This document shows positions 10,043 to 18,790 of a DNA stretch of 64,000 bases, piece by piece; the first letter of the stretch is position 1, and every line of letters begins with the position of its first letter. Position numbers and translations under genes: made by a program. The DNA is from Paenibacillus ehimensis NBRC 15659 (lineage in GTDB: Bacteria > Bacillota > Bacilli > Paenibacillales > NBRC-103111), in NCBI RefSeq assembly GCF_004000785.1, contig NZ_BILX01000002.1, forward strand, positions 186,001-250,000, read 5' to 3'. The notes under the pieces are model-generated. The model was not told the origin of the DNA and ran no database searches. It worked only from the letters and a program-made list of their open reading frames with translations.

Positions 10043-10355
10043 GGCTTCTCTCCAAATGAATTTCTCGTTGTAATAAAAATAAGGGCAGGCCCAACGAAAC
10101 GCCAACGGTTAATGTCCCAATGATCGGTACCCATAACCATTTCATTCCTTTACGACTCCCTTCATACACGATGAAGGCGATTAAGACCACGGCCGAAACC
10201 GCGACATCCAGCCACGCGAATGCGCCGATGCGGGTCTGACTTGCTTCTCCTATCAATAAAGAAAGGTTAAGTCCATGCTCACGAATCCATGGTATGAACT
10301 GGGAATAGGGCAGGATTGTCCCGAGCAAAGCTAAAATACCGTAAATGTATTTCAA
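10035..10355 (-). CDS. DUF2834 membrane protein
   Basis: Small integral membrane protein of 106 residues with three hydrophobic segments: YIYGILALLGTILPYSQF, the stretch AWLDVAVSAVVLIAFIV, and WLWVPIIGTLTVGVSLGLPL. The ILPYSQFIPW motif and the overall layout match DUF2834, a family of unknown role. TTG 10355 is chosen as start because GGAGGTG sits six bases ahead of it; the in-frame ATG at 10370 falls inside that ribosome site. It is followed, with an eight-base overlap, by the unknown gene, so both are probably expressed together. Confidence 0.75.
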   Translation of the reverse strand: MKYIYGILALLGTILPYSQFIPWIREHGLNLSLLIGEASQTRIGAFAWLDVAVSAVVLIAFIVYEGSRKGMKWLWVPIIGTLTVGVSLGLPLFLLQREIHLERSRG

Positions 10356-10419
10356 CCGCTTCACCTCCATACGAGATATGAGCTCTCCCATATCATAACA
10401 CATTTTGGAAAGCGGTTAG

Positions 10420-11271
10420 CTACTCTTGCTTCAGGTTCAACCAGATGACCGAAACGACAATCATCACGCTGCCTGCGATAAACTTGGCCGTAATTTCAAT
10501 CGGGAAAAAGGGATAGGAATACATGAAAACAATGACCGGATTCAACGACCGGATCAGATTGGCTACCGAGAATTTGATGTACTTAATGCTTTCGTAAAAC
10601 AGGATAATGCCAAGAAAGCCGCTGCAAAATGCCGCAATCACAATAAACAATAAGCTTTCTCCGGCGAAAAAAACCTTGTAATCTCCCCGAGTGATCCAGA
10701 TAAACGCACCGATCAATACGGTAGAAGTCATCTGGTTGTAAAATAAAATAATGGAGGAATCGACCCGATCCACCAGTTTCTTTGCCAGCAAATTGGTTAA
10801 TGCAAACAAAAAGGTATACAGTAACCCCAACACAATCCCCATCATATTATTGTTCGATGATCCTGTGTTCACGACCAGAAAGGAGCCTAAAATACAAATA
10901 ACGATCGGAACATAACTCGACGATTTAATTTTTTCACGGAGAATGAATACGGCCAAGGCCAGCGAAAAAATAATATAAAACCGGCCGATTAAGCCAAAAG
11001 CGATCGGTCCCAGCATAAATAAGCTGAAATATTGGCACACGACGCCGATGGAATTTGTAACCCCCAGCAAATAGATTGCTTTGTCATTGACGAGCACCAA
11101 TCTCTTTTTTCTTACCCACAGAAACAACAAGCAGAATAAAGCGGAAAACAGACTGCTGTAAAAGCTGGCGACCATCGGGTCGATCGACGATAGAGAGAAC
11201 ATATTGGTAAGCGGCGAAAGGCTCATCACCAGAACGGAAGCAACGCTGAGTAGAACGCCTTTAACTTTCAT
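10420..11271 (-). CDS. EamA/DMT-family transporter
   Basis: Integral membrane transporter of about 283 residues with ten hydrophobic segments arranged as two EamA repeats (VLLSVASVLVMSLSPLTNMF at the start; ILGSFLVVNTG and ETAKFIAGS-like ends of repeats). Drug/metabolite transporters of this type export small molecules such as amino acids or sugars. ATG 11271 has AAGGA eight bases ahead; ATG 11277 is an alternative. It overlaps the 3' end of the NUDIX gene by 11 bases and is the last gene of a methyltransferase-NUDIX-transporter operon. That context suggests export or handling of a modified small molecule, which cannot be named from sequence. Confidence 0.82.
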   Translation of the reverse strand: MKVKGVLLSVASVLVMSLSPLTNMFSLSSIDPMVASFYSSLFSALFCLLFLWVRKKRLVLVNDKAIYLLGVTNSIGVVCQYFSLFMLGPIAFGLIGRFYIIFSLALAVFILREKIKSSSYVPIVICILGSFLVVNTGSSNNNMMGIVLGLLYTFLFALTNLLAKKLVDRVDSSIILFYNQMTSTVLIGAFIWITRGDYKVFFAGESLLFIVIAAFCSGFLGIILFYESIKYIKFSVANLIRSLNPVIVFMYSYPFFPIEITAKFIAGSVMIVVSVIWLNLKQE

Positions 11272-11686
11272 ATCCATGTTCCTTGATATGGCTGAAGATC
11301 GATTTGTAAATTCCATCGGTAAACGACAATTCCTCTTCGCTTGGCAGCGTTGTCGATAATCGGACTTCCGTCGTTTCGGAGAATGCGGGAATTTCCTCGA
11401 AATACAAGACTTCCGCGGTAGAAATAATTACATTTTCATGATTGGCCAATGTATAGTAGCCTACAACCTGTATATGTTCGATCACGGCCCCGGCTTCCTC
11501 CCAAGCTTCCCTTTTGGCCACATCCAGAATCGTTTCGCCGTCCTCCTTTTTCCCCCCTGTAAATTCCCACTTTCTTTTTTTGTTTTTCACGAAGACAAAT
11601 TTATCTTTATAATGCAATATAACTAAAACATACTGGTAGCTTTCAGGACATTGATTGTAATGAAGCTCCATGCCGTCGATCATCAT
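11261..11686 (-). CDS. NUDIX hydrolase
   Basis: Cytoplasmic hydrolase of 141 residues acting on a nucleoside diphosphate linked to another group. The Nudix box is clear: GG at the start, then E, ending in REAWEEAGA, which supplies the metal-binding glutamates. The preceding KRKWEFTGGKKEDGE segment resembles the 8-oxo-dGTP diphosphatase group, but substrate cannot be assigned. ATG 11686 is preferred, with AGAAGG eight bases ahead; a GTG nine bases further upstream is within that site. The gene lies 45 bases after the methyltransferase and overlaps the transporter gene. Confidence 0.85.
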   Translation of the reverse strand: MMIDGMELHYNQCPESYQYVLVILHYKDKFVFVKNKKRKWEFTGGKKEDGETILDVAKREAWEEAGAVIEHIQVVGYYTLANHENVIISTAEVLYFEEIPAFSETTEVRLSTTLPSEEELSFTDGIYKSIFSHIKEHGYES

Positions 11687-11731
11687 GACCTTCACCTTCT
11701 TATCGTTTTTAAGTGAGCGTCAACCATTTCC

Positions 11732-12421
11732 CTACTGCTTTTTCTTCAGATGAAGAAAAAGATATCTGCCGCTCTGTTTATTGAATTTGTGAATCAAATT
11801 ATCCAGCAAGGTCCAAATGCCCTTATCGCCGACGCATGGAACGACTTTGCAGCACAGAACATCAAATTTACCTTCAAGAAATTTGTAGATTTCTTTTTGC
11901 GACATTTCTTTCTGAAAACCATAGTTCCAAAGGTTCAGCTTCTCGTACAATTGACGCTGCCACTTAAAAATCGAATACGCATGGGACCATACCATGATGG
12001 CTTCCCCGGAGCTTTCCAAACGATCGTACAACGTCTGTAAGCCTGTCTCGTAATTTTGAACATGCTCCAGCACGCTAAACGCCATAATAAAATCATGTTG
12101 TTCGGAATGGTCTGTCATCGGAACGTTCAAGTCGTGCTGCTTAAAGCTGACATGGGTGTATGCCGCCAGGTTTTCTTTGGACTTGAGCAGCGCATCCTCC
12201 GAATAATCGTATAATGTCACGCTTTCAATACTGGGGTATCGGTGGATTAATTCCAACGTCATATAGCCCCCGCCGGCCCCGAAATCTCCGACTTTTTTAG
12301 CCTTATGAAAGTTGACTCCCAAGCTTTCGTATATATTAAATTTTTTCAGCGCCTTGTTATTCCTTACTTTCTCCAGCGCGTAGTTATCTTTTTTCCATAC
12401 GACATTCCACACCTTCTCCAT
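11732..12421 (-). CDS. Class I SAM-dependent methyltransferase
   Basis: Soluble methyltransferase of 229 residues. The start is ATG 12421 (MEKVWNVVWKKDN) with GGAGGGG ten bases ahead; the open frame upstream crosses the promoter. The SAM-binding motif I is VGDFGAGGGYMTLEL (about residues 42-56), motif II acidic end TLYDYSED, and a later FSVLEHV motif as in Methyltransf_11/25 families. The substrate is probably a small molecule or lipid rather than DNA, because no target-recognition domain is present. It is the first gene of the three-gene operon and has its own recognisable promoter. Confidence 0.82.
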   Translation of the reverse strand: MEKVWNVVWKKDNYALEKVRNNKALKKFNIYESLGVNFHKAKKVGDFGAGGGYMTLELIHRYPSIESVTLYDYSEDALLKSKENLAAYTHVSFKQHDLNVPMTDHSEQHDFIMAFSVLEHVQNYETGLQTLYDRLESSGEAIMVWSHAYSIFKWQRQLYEKLNLWNYGFQKEMSQKEIYKFLEGKFDVLCCKVVPCVGDKGIWTLLDNLIHKFNKQSGRYLFLHLKKKQ

Positions 12422-12455
12422 CCTTGGAACACCCCTCCAATTTTTTCCTATTTGA

Positions 12456-12484
12456 ATTATATCTTTAGTAACAGGAGGTGTATA
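12456..12484 (-). promoter_or_regulatory. SigA-type promoter of the methyltransferase operon
   Basis: On the minus strand TATACA (-35, 12479-12484) and TATAAT (-10, 12456-12461) are separated by exactly 17 bases. The expected transcript start lies about 28 bases ahead of the ATG. The surrounding DNA (12440-12600) is strongly AT-rich. Confidence 0.65.
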
Positions 12485-12659
12485 TAGCAAATGTAGTAGA
12501 TTTATGTCGATTTTGTAATTATATACTTATTTTCATTTATTAGTTAAAATATAGTTTATTGTAAGTGAATTATTTTTAATTAGGCTCGATCTTAGAAAAA
12601 AGAAAAATAGCACCACGATGTTAATCATTGAGGACAAAGTTACGTCAAGAGAAAAAGAA

Positions 12660-12728
12660 AGAGAGTACCTCAACGCGGTACTCTCTCGGGAATACTTGAA
12701 GCCTTAGCTCAAGTATTTCTTTTTTTTA
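12660..12728. terminator. Two adjacent hairpins ending the HxlR transcript
   Basis: Stem 1 pairs AGAGAGTACC with GGTACTCTCT (12660-12686) and is followed on the minus strand by a T-rich run. Stem 2 pairs AATACTTGA with TCAAGTATT (12691-12716) and is followed on the plus strand by eight T residues. Together they can stop transcription from both sides. Confidence 0.75.
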
Positions 12729-12766
12729 TCGTCCAAAGGAATCGTGGAAAGATTCATGTTCACGTC

Positions 12767-13138
12767 TCAATGATTTAAAATATTGTCCTCCAATACGGTG
12801 AACTTATCGCCGTATTCTTTAATAATATGGCGCTCTCCCCAGGAGCAAAGCGCATCCAGAATCGGCTTGAGGCTCCATCCGTATTCGCTCAGCTCGTATT
12901 CGACCTTGGGCGGCACTTGATGATACGTAATCCGGTTGACGATCCCGTCCGCCTCCAGTTCCCGCAGTTGCTGGGTTAGCATTTTTTGTGTAATGCTGGG
13001 CATAATACGCTTAAGATCGCTCGTCCGCTTCTTTCCATGCGTCAAGTGACAGAGAATCACGCACTTCCATTTTCCCCCGATAACTTCCAAGGTCGCTTCC
13101 ACCGAAATATTATACTTCTTTTTGGTTCCTGTGCTCAT
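12767..13138 (-). CDS. HxlR-family transcriptional regulator
   Basis: Winged-helix DNA-binding protein of 123 residues of the HxlR (DUF24) family. ATG 13138 has GGAGG seven bases ahead; an upstream in-frame start would place the operator inside the gene. The core is typical: EVIGGKWKCVILCHLTHG, then FxEL-like QKMLTQQLRELEADGIVNR and VEYELSEYGWSLKPILDAL. Cys residues in KWKCVILC recall redox-sensing relatives such as YodB and HypR, so it may sense electrophiles or oxidants; that is inference. It is divergent from the MFS transporter and aldo-keto reductase, its probable targets. Confidence 0.88.
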   Translation of the reverse strand: MSTGTKKKYNISVEATLEVIGGKWKCVILCHLTHGKKRTSDLKRIMPSITQKMLTQQLRELEADGIVNRITYHQVPPKVEYELSEYGWSLKPILDALCSWGERHIIKEYGDKFTVLEDNILNH

Positions 13139-13169
13139 GCAAAGTCCTCCAATTGTTATAGGCACTTTT

Positions 13170-13200
13170 TAGTACCTACCATACTTTGAAGTACGTACTA
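13170..13200. promoter_or_regulatory. Candidate HxlR operator
   Basis: In the 133-base divergent region an inverted pair TAGTAC (13170-13175) / GTACTA (13195-13200) frames a dyad TACTTTGAAGTA (13182-13193). The second HxlR gene of this window has the similar dyad TTACTTAAAGTAA in its divergent region, which supports this assignment. Confidence 0.55.
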
Positions 13201-13271
13201 GCCAAAAACGCTTGCTCCTCTCATAATAGCATATATCGGCCGATGATTACCACGAATAGAGGTGAGAAAAC

Positions 13272-14489
13272 ATGCAATTGGATCAAAAACGGAGTACCCT
13301 CGCGCTTCTGGCTCTGGCCATCAGCGCCTATGCGATTGGAACTACCGAGTTTATCAGCGTGGGGCTGCTGCCCCTGATCGCCGAAAACCTTCATATATCG
13401 GTCACAACGGCAGGACTGACCGTGACGCTGTATGCGCTCGGCGTCACCTTCGGGGCTCCCGTGCTGACCTCACTCACCACGGGAATGTCCCGCAAGTCGC
13501 TGCTGATCGCCATCATGATCGTTTTTATCGCCGGCAACAGTCTGGCGGCGGCTTCCGGAAGCATCGGCATCCTGTTGACGGCCCGCGTGCTGTCCGCATT
13601 GTCGCACGGCGTATTTATGTCGATTGCATCGACCATCGCCGCCGACCTCGTGCCGGAAAACAAACGGGCGAGTGCGATCTCCATGATGTTCTCAGGCCTG
13701 ACGGTCGCCATCGTGACTGGCGTGCCGCTCGGTACCTGGATCGGCCAGCAGATGGGCTGGCGGGCGGCTTTCGTCACCATCGCCGTCATCGGCCTGGTCG
13801 CGCTGATCGCCAACCTGATCTTGATCCCCGCCTCGCTGCGTAAGGGCGTTCCGACTCCGGTGCGTGAGCAGGTGAAGCTGGTGACGAATGGCAGGCTGCT
13901 GCTTGCGTTCGCCATCACGGCTCTCGGGTATGGAGGCACCTTTGTCGTATTTACTTATTTATCCCCATTGCTGCATGAGATAACCGGATTTGCCGAAAGC
14001 ACGGTAGCGGTTATCCTGCTGATTTACGGCGTTGCGATTGCGATCGGCAACGTCATCGGGGGAAAGGTAGCCAACCGCCGGCCGCTCAAGGCTCTGTTCC
14101 TTATGTTCATCCTGCAGGCAATCGTGCTGCTGGTGTTGATGGTGACCGCGCCATTCAAGGTAGCCGGGTTGATCACGATCTTCTTCATGGGCCTGCTGGC
14201 CTTCATGAACGTTCCCGGGCTGCAGATTTATGTCGTCATGCTGGCCGAGCGCTTCGCGCCGGGAGCTAAGGATGTCGCTTCCGCCGTCAACATCGCCGCG
14301 TTCAATGCGGGCATCGCCATTGGGGCCTATCTGGGTGGTGTGGTCACCGATTCGATGGGATTGATTCATACCACCTGGATCGGCGCTGTCATGGTCTTGG
14401 CCGCGGTTTTGCTGACCGGCTGGAGCATGGCACTGGAACGTAAGGGCAGGCCGGTTCGCGCCGTGCAGGCAGAGCCGGCCCGGTCTTGA
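13272..14489 (+). CDS. MFS transporter, DHA1 type (AraJ/YdhP-like)
   Basis: Membrane exporter of 405 residues with twelve predicted membrane segments. The start ATG 13272 has GAGGTG seven bases ahead. The first helix contains GTTEFISVGLLPLIAENL, and the loop between helices 2 and 3 (LTTGMSRKSLLIAIMIVF) and the motif after helix 4-5 (LVPENKRASAISMMFSGLTV) are those of drug:H+ antiporters of the DHA1 group. The gene is more GC-rich than the regulator next to it. It is divergent from HxlR and followed 131 bases later by an aldo-keto reductase, so both are probably induced by the same toxic compound. The substrate is unknown. Confidence 0.87.
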   Translation: MQLDQKRSTLALLALAISAYAIGTTEFISVGLLPLIAENLHISVTTAGLTVTLYALGVTFGAPVLTSLTTGMSRKSLLIAIMIVFIAGNSLAAASGSIGILLTARVLSALSHGVFMSIASTIAADLVPENKRASAISMMFSGLTVAIVTGVPLGTWIGQQMGWRAAFVTIAVIGLVALIANLILIPASLRKGVPTPVREQVKLVTNGRLLLAFAITALGYGGTFVVFTYLSPLLHEITGFAESTVAVILLIYGVAIAIGNVIGGKVANRRPLKALFLMFILQAIVLLVLMVTAPFKVAGLITIFFMGLLAFMNVPGLQIYVVMLAERFAPGAKDVASAVNIAAFNAGIAIGAYLGGVVTDSMGLIHTTWIGAVMVLAAVLLTGWSMALERKGRPVRAVQAEPARS

Positions 14490-14620
14490 CGGTCGAGCTC
14501 TTGTTTCCGCTATCTGGGCATCATCCAAGCAGCCGCGCGCAAAATGGCCAGGGCCGCTACCTGCTCCAACAAGACATCATGTATTCAAATCTACCATTTC
14601 TGCTACTGGAGGTTTTATCA

Positions 14621-15463
14621 ATGACAACGCATCTGCAAGCAACTACGACTCTAAATAACGGAAAGGCTATGCCTTGGTTCGGCATCGGCGTATTCAAAGT
14701 CGCGGAAGGTCCCGAGCTCGTGGACGCGGTCAAAGCGGCTGTCGCCCATGGCTACCGCAGCATCGACACGGCGGCCATCTATGACAACGAGCACAGCGTA
14801 GGCCAGGCTATCCGCGAAGCTCTCCAAGAAACGGGACTTTCCCGCGAAGACCTGTTCGTCACTTCCAAGGTATGGAACGCCGATCTCGGCTATGAAGCGA
14901 CGCTCGCCGCCTATGAGACCAGCCTGGAGAAGCTCGGGCTGGATTATCTCGATCTGTACCTGATTCACTGGCCGGTGGCCGGCAAATACAAGGACGCTTG
15001 GCGTGCGCTCGAAGCACTGTACAAGGCCGGACGCGTTAAAGCGATCGGCGTCAGCAACTTCCAGATTCATCATCTGGAGGACCTGATGAAAGATGCCGAG
15101 ATCAAGCCGATGGTGAACCAGGTCGAGCTCCATCCACGGCTCAGCCAGCAAGCGCTTCGCGACTTCTGCGCCCGGCATGACATTCAGATCGAGGCATGGT
15201 CGCCTCTGATGCAGGGCCAACTGCTGGACAACCCGGTGCTGCAGGAAATCGGCTCCCGTCACGGCAAGTCGGTCGCCCAAGTCATTCTGCGCTGGGATCT
15301 GCAGCACGGCATCGTAACGATTCCCAAGTCGACGAAGGCTTCCCGGATTATCGAGAACGCCTCGGTGTTCGACTTCGAGCTGACGAGGGAAGAGATGGCC
15401 CGCATCGATGCGCTGAACCAGAACCTGCGGGTTGGGCCGGACCCTGACAATTTTGACTTCTAA
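14621..15463 (+). CDS. Aldo/keto reductase (AKR5-like, glyoxal-type)
   Basis: NADPH-dependent carbonyl reductase of 280 residues. The ATG at 14621 is eight bases after GGAGG; the frame stays open upstream but has no other good start. The catalytic tetrad is visible: Asp49 and Tyr54 (DTAAIYDNEHSVG), Lys83 (TSKVWN) and His116 (LIHWP). The C-terminal NADP-binding motif IPKSTKASRI is also present. Relatives such as B. subtilis YvgN reduce glyoxal and methylglyoxal, so a detoxification role next to an efflux pump and HxlR regulator makes sense. The 131-base gap after the MFS gene holds no terminator that I can see, so cotranscription is likely. Confidence 0.9.
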   Translation: MTTHLQATTTLNNGKAMPWFGIGVFKVAEGPELVDAVKAAVAHGYRSIDTAAIYDNEHSVGQAIREALQETGLSREDLFVTSKVWNADLGYEATLAAYETSLEKLGLDYLDLYLIHWPVAGKYKDAWRALEALYKAGRVKAIGVSNFQIHHLEDLMKDAEIKPMVNQVELHPRLSQQALRDFCARHDIQIEAWSPLMQGQLLDNPVLQEIGSRHGKSVAQVILRWDLQHGIVTIPKSTKASRIIENASVFDFELTREEMARIDALNQNLRVGPDPDNFDF

Positions 15464-15677
15464 GCCTGGCCGGCCATAACGAAGATCGCCAGTTCCCCTC
15501 GCAGGGGGCTGGTCCGCCATGGCGGTGGTTGCATGCTTCGCTCCAATCCGAGCCTGGTTTATTCCAAATATGGACTTTTTGGGAAACCTCTACATTTTCT
15601 CGTCGGAAATTCATTCCCGATCCTGTAATGGGTCACTTAATGGCTTAACGCGAGTACAAGAACCTCAACTCTGAAAG

Positions 15678-15723
15678 GTGACCCGCGGGAGGAACACTTT
15701 AAAAAAGGTCCCTCCTGCGGGTC
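15678..15723. terminator. Long imperfect hairpin between convergent genes
   Basis: GACCCGC-GGGAGG (15678 on) can pair with CCTCC-GCGGGTC ending near 15722, with a loop of roughly 15-20 bases. It sits in the 303-base gap between the aldo-keto reductase and the convergent NUDIX gene. There is no long T run, so it is only a probable terminator. Another hairpin (CCAGTTCCCC / GGGGGCTGG) lies at about 15491-15514; nothing else was seen in the gap. Confidence 0.45.
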
Positions 15724-15766
15724 AATTGTGTTTTGATCAAAAGTACGAATGGACAGAACGGAGTGG

Positions 15767-16230
15767 CTAGCGAAATAAGGTATTGTTTTTTGCGAGGAAG
15801 CGTTCGAGTATGACACGATGGCTTTTCACCAGTTCGGGAACCTCTTGAAGATCGAAAAATTGAAAAGCCAACGATTCCGCATCGTTAATGGAAGGCGTAC
15901 CGGTAAAGCTTCTGGTTGCATAAGCAATGGTTACGAATAAAATTCGTCCCCATTCGGAGCCTTGATAAAGTTTTGCGGCCCGGAAAACACATCAATGAGC
16001 TCCAAATCCCCGATCGTGATACCTGCTTCCTCGAACAATTCACGGCGAGCCGTATCCTCTGCGGTTTCCCCCAACTCCATGAGACCACCGGGGATTCCCC
16101 ATGACCCAAGCGGATGTTTGCGCTGTTGAAGCAAGATTCTGTCACGGCTGTCCTGAACAATAACCACAGAGCCGACAAAAATTAAAGGACGATGCCCAAC
16201 AATGCTTCGCAATTCCTCAATATATCCCAT
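15767..16230 (-). pseudogene. NUDIX hydrolase with a one-base frameshift
   Basis: The frame starts at ATG 16230 (CAGGAG about seven bases ahead; MGYIEELRSIVGHRPLIFVG) and contains an intact Nudix box (GG, E, then RRELFEEAGI). It stops early after NGDEFYS at 15931. The minus-strand sequence TTTTATTCGTAACC needs one extra base (CGGTAACC) near 15934 to continue as SVTIAYATRSFTG and then through FQFFDLQEVPELVKSHRV to a stop at 15767. The repaired protein has 154 residues, the usual length of this ADP-ribose/MutT-like group. The C-terminal part therefore exists intact but out of frame. It may be a recent mutation or a sequencing error in a C pair. Confidence 0.82.
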
Positions 16231-16456
16231 CTCCACGCTCCTGCACACAGATGTAACATTCCAGTATCCATATCTTAGCATAAACTGACTCTTCAAGTCT
16301 TTTTTGCCACTGGAGTTAACTGCCCTGCAGCTTTCCAGGTACCTGTCGTAGATTCTACTGTATGCATGCGCAGACGACAGTTTCCAGGTCACCCCATCCA
16401 TTCCTCAATAAGGTTCAAAGGGAACTTACAATCTGCAACGGCAAGTTATATGATAC

Positions 16457-16484
16457 GCAAAAAGCCCCTAAGACAGGGGCTTTT
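16457..16484 (-). terminator. Terminator of the ahpCF operon
   Basis: AAAAGCCCCT and AGGGGCTTTT form a ten-base stem with a five-base loop, followed on the minus strand by T residues. It is 23 bases after the ahpF stop codon. Confidence 0.85.
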
Positions 16485-16506
16485 CAGAGTTTACACAAGG
16501 TTATTA

Positions 16507-18036
16507 TTAATTTCGTATGAGATAATCGAATGCGCCTAAGGCTGCATTCGCACCGGATCCCATGGAAATAATGATCTGCTTATAAGGACTATTGGTGCAG
16601 TCGCCTGCAGCAAATACACCAGGTACGTTCGTAGCGCCATGACGGTCTACGACGATTTCACCAAAGCGCGTACGCTCAACCGTATCGGCTAACCAATCGG
16701 TATTGGGAACAAGACCGATCTGAACAAACACGCCCTGCAATTCGATATGCTGCTCCTCTCCCGAATCGCGGTCGACATAGGTAATCCCGTTGACTTTGTC
16801 CGTGCCGGTAATCTCTTTGGTCTGCACGTTCTTGAGCACCGTCACGTTCGGGAGACTGTAGAGCCGCTTCTGCAGGACGGCATCGGCTTTCAGCTCGGGC
16901 ATGAACTCCAGCACCGTCACGTGCTTCACGATGCCTGCAAGATCGATGGCCGCCTCGATACCGGAATTGCCGCCGCCGATCACGGCTACGTCTTTCCCTG
17001 CAAACAAAGGACCGTCACAATGAGGGCAGTAGGCTACGCCTTTGTTCTTGAATTCCGCTTCGCCGGGAACGCCAACATTCCGCCAACGCGCGCCGGTTGA
17101 GAGAATAACGGTCTTGCTCTTTAACACAGCCCCGTTCTCGAGTTCGACTTCGATGAGATCTTTCTTTTCCAAACGCTTCGCGCGCTGGAGCTTCATCACG
17201 TCAATGCCGTATTCTTTGACATGCTCCTCAAGGCTGGCCACAAGCTTGGGACCTTCAGTGTATTTCACGCTGATGAAGTTCTCGATGCCCATGGTATCCA
17301 TGACCTGACCGCCGAAACGCTCGGCGACAATCCCGGTACGAATGCCTTTGCGTGCCGCATAGATCGCCGCGCTGGCGCCGGCGGGACCTCCCCCGACGAC
17401 CAGCACGTCGTACGGCTCCTTGTTCGCAAATTCGGATGCGTCAGGAGCCGTCCCCAGCTTGGCGAGAATCTCTTCAAGCGACATTCGACCGCTGCCGAAA
17501 AATTCGCCATTGAGGTAGACGGAAGGCACAGCCATGACGTTTTTGCTCTCAACTTCAGCTTTGTACGCCGCACCGTCGATCATCGTATGCGAGATGCCAG
17601 GGTTTAGGACGCTCATGACGTTCAATGCCTGTACGACGTCGGGACAATTGTGACAGCTCAAGCTAACGTAGGTCTCGAAGCGATATTCGCCGCGGATGTT
17701 CTTGATCTGATCGATGAGGTGCTGTTCCACCTTGGGTGGTCTTCCGCTCGCTTGCAGCAGTGCAAGCACCAAGGAAGTGAACTCATGTCCTAAGGGGATG
17801 CCGGCAAAAGCAATCCCCGTTTCTTCCCCCGCACGGTTCACATGGAAGCTCGGCGTTCGGGACAATTCGGTTCTCTCCACCGTAATTTTGGAAGATAAGC
17901 TGGCGATTTCATCCACCAGCTCCAGCATTTCATGGGATACGGCATCGGACCCCGCACTCACCTGGATCTGCACATCGCCTTCCATGAGCTGCAGGTATTG
18001 ACTTAGTTGTTCTCTAATATCTGCGTCCAGTGCCAT
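16507..18036 (-). CDS. ahpF: Alkyl hydroperoxide reductase subunit F
   Basis: NADH-dependent flavoprotein of 509 residues that re-reduces AhpC. The start ATG 18036 has AAGGAG nine bases ahead. The N-terminal double-thioredoxin domain carries the CHNC active site (Cys128, Cys131), followed by the FAD motif [18 protein letters not shown] (about residues 213-230), the thioredoxin-reductase-like CPHCDG disulphide centre, a second dinucleotide motif [16 protein letters not shown], and the C-terminal [20 protein letters not shown] motif. It follows ahpC by 13 bases, the standard ahpCF order. The full family length is present and nothing appears broken. Confidence 0.96.
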   Translation of the reverse strand: MALDADIREQLSQYLQLMEGDVQIQVSAGSDAVSHEMLELVDEIASLSSKITVERTELSRTPSFHVNRAGEETGIAFAGIPLGHEFTSLVLALLQASGRPPKVEQHLIDQIKNIRGEYRFETYVSLSCHNCPDVVQALNVMSVLNPGISHTMIDGAAYKAEVESKNVMAVPSVYLNGEFFGSGRMSLEEILAKLGTAPDASEFANKEPYDVLVVGGGPAGASAAIYAARKGIRTGIVAERFGGQVMDTMGIENFISVKYTEGPKLVASLEEHVKEYGIDVMKLQRAKRLEKKDLIEVELENGAVLKSKTVILSTGARWRNVGVPGEAEFKNKGVAYCPHCDGPLFAGKDVAVIGGGNSGIEAAIDLAGIVKHVTVLEFMPELKADAVLQKRLYSLPNVTVLKNVQTKEITGTDKVNGITYVDRDSGEEQHIELQGVFVQIGLVPNTDWLADTVERTRFGEIVVDRHGATNVPGVFAAGDCTNSPYKQIIISMGSGANAALGAFDYLIRN

Positions 18037-18049
18037 AAGTTTTCGCTCC

Positions 18050-18613
18050 TTAGATCTTTCCTACAAGATCGAGGCTCGGCTTCAGCGTTGCGGAACCTTC
18101 CTGCCATTTCGCAGGGCACACTTCGCCCGGATTGTTCCGAACATATTGGGCAGCCTTGATTTTGTTCACCAGAATGCTTGCATCGCGGCCGATGCCGCCT
18201 GCATTGATCTCAATCGCTTGGATCACGCCGTCCGGATCGATAATGAACGTACCGCGATCCGCAAGGCCGTCGGCTTCGATCAACACGTCGAAATTGCGGG
18301 AAATCGTATGAGAAGGATCGCCAATCATGATATATGTGATTTTGCCGATCGTCTCGGAGCTATCGTGCCATGCTTTATGCGTAAAATGAGTATCCGTGGA
18401 GACGGAGTATACTTCGACGCCGAGGCTCTTCAACGTTTCATATTGATTTTGCAGATCTTCAAGCTCCGTCGGGCATACGAACGTGAAGTCGGCCGGGTAG
18501 AAGCAAACGACGCTCCACTTCCCTTTGAAGTCGGCTTCCGTAACATCGATAAATTTGCCGTTGTGATAAGCCGATGCTTTGAATGGTTTTACTTCAGTTC
18601 CGATAAGAGACAT
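18050..18613 (-). CDS. ahpC: Alkyl hydroperoxide reductase subunit C (2-Cys peroxiredoxin)
   Basis: Peroxiredoxin of 187 residues that reduces hydrogen peroxide and organic peroxides in the cytoplasm. The peroxidatic Cys47 lies in [12 protein letters not shown] and the resolving Cys166 in [11 protein letters not shown], typical of the AhpC/Prx1 group. ATG 18613 has AAGGAGG about nine bases ahead. It is the first gene of the ahpCF operon. The upstream region contains a dyad resembling a PerR box, which fits peroxide induction as in Bacillus. Confidence 0.96.
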   Translation of the reverse strand: MSLIGTEVKPFKASAYHNGKFIDVTEADFKGKWSVVCFYPADFTFVCPTELEDLQNQYETLKSLGVEVYSVSTDTHFTHKAWHDSSETIGKITYIMIGDPSHTISRNFDVLIEADGLADRGTFIIDPDGVIQAIEINAGGIGRDASILVNKIKAAQYVRNNPGEVCPAKWQEGSATLKPSLDLVGKI

Positions 18614-18652
18614 ACTGATAGTTCCTCCTTAAATTTGGAATTGAGATTTGGT

Positions 18653-18669
18653 TTATGTATTAATCATAA
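18653..18669 (-). promoter_or_regulatory. PerR/Fur-like box upstream of ahpC
   Basis: TTATGTATTAATCATAA has TTATG / CATAA arms around an AT-rich centre, close to the TTATAATNATTATAA consensus of PerR. It lies 40 bases before the ahpC start, where a repressor would block transcription. PerR control of ahpC is established in Bacillus; here it is inferred from position and sequence. Confidence 0.5.
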
Positions 18670-18790
18670 CGCAGACAGCCGTTTTGATCATGAAGCTACG
18701 ATGAGGATATTATGAAGGTATGATGAAGATCGTGAAGCTAGACCTGCTCCCTTCGGCTTCATTCTGTCACTCGTCCTGTGGAGCAGAGGG

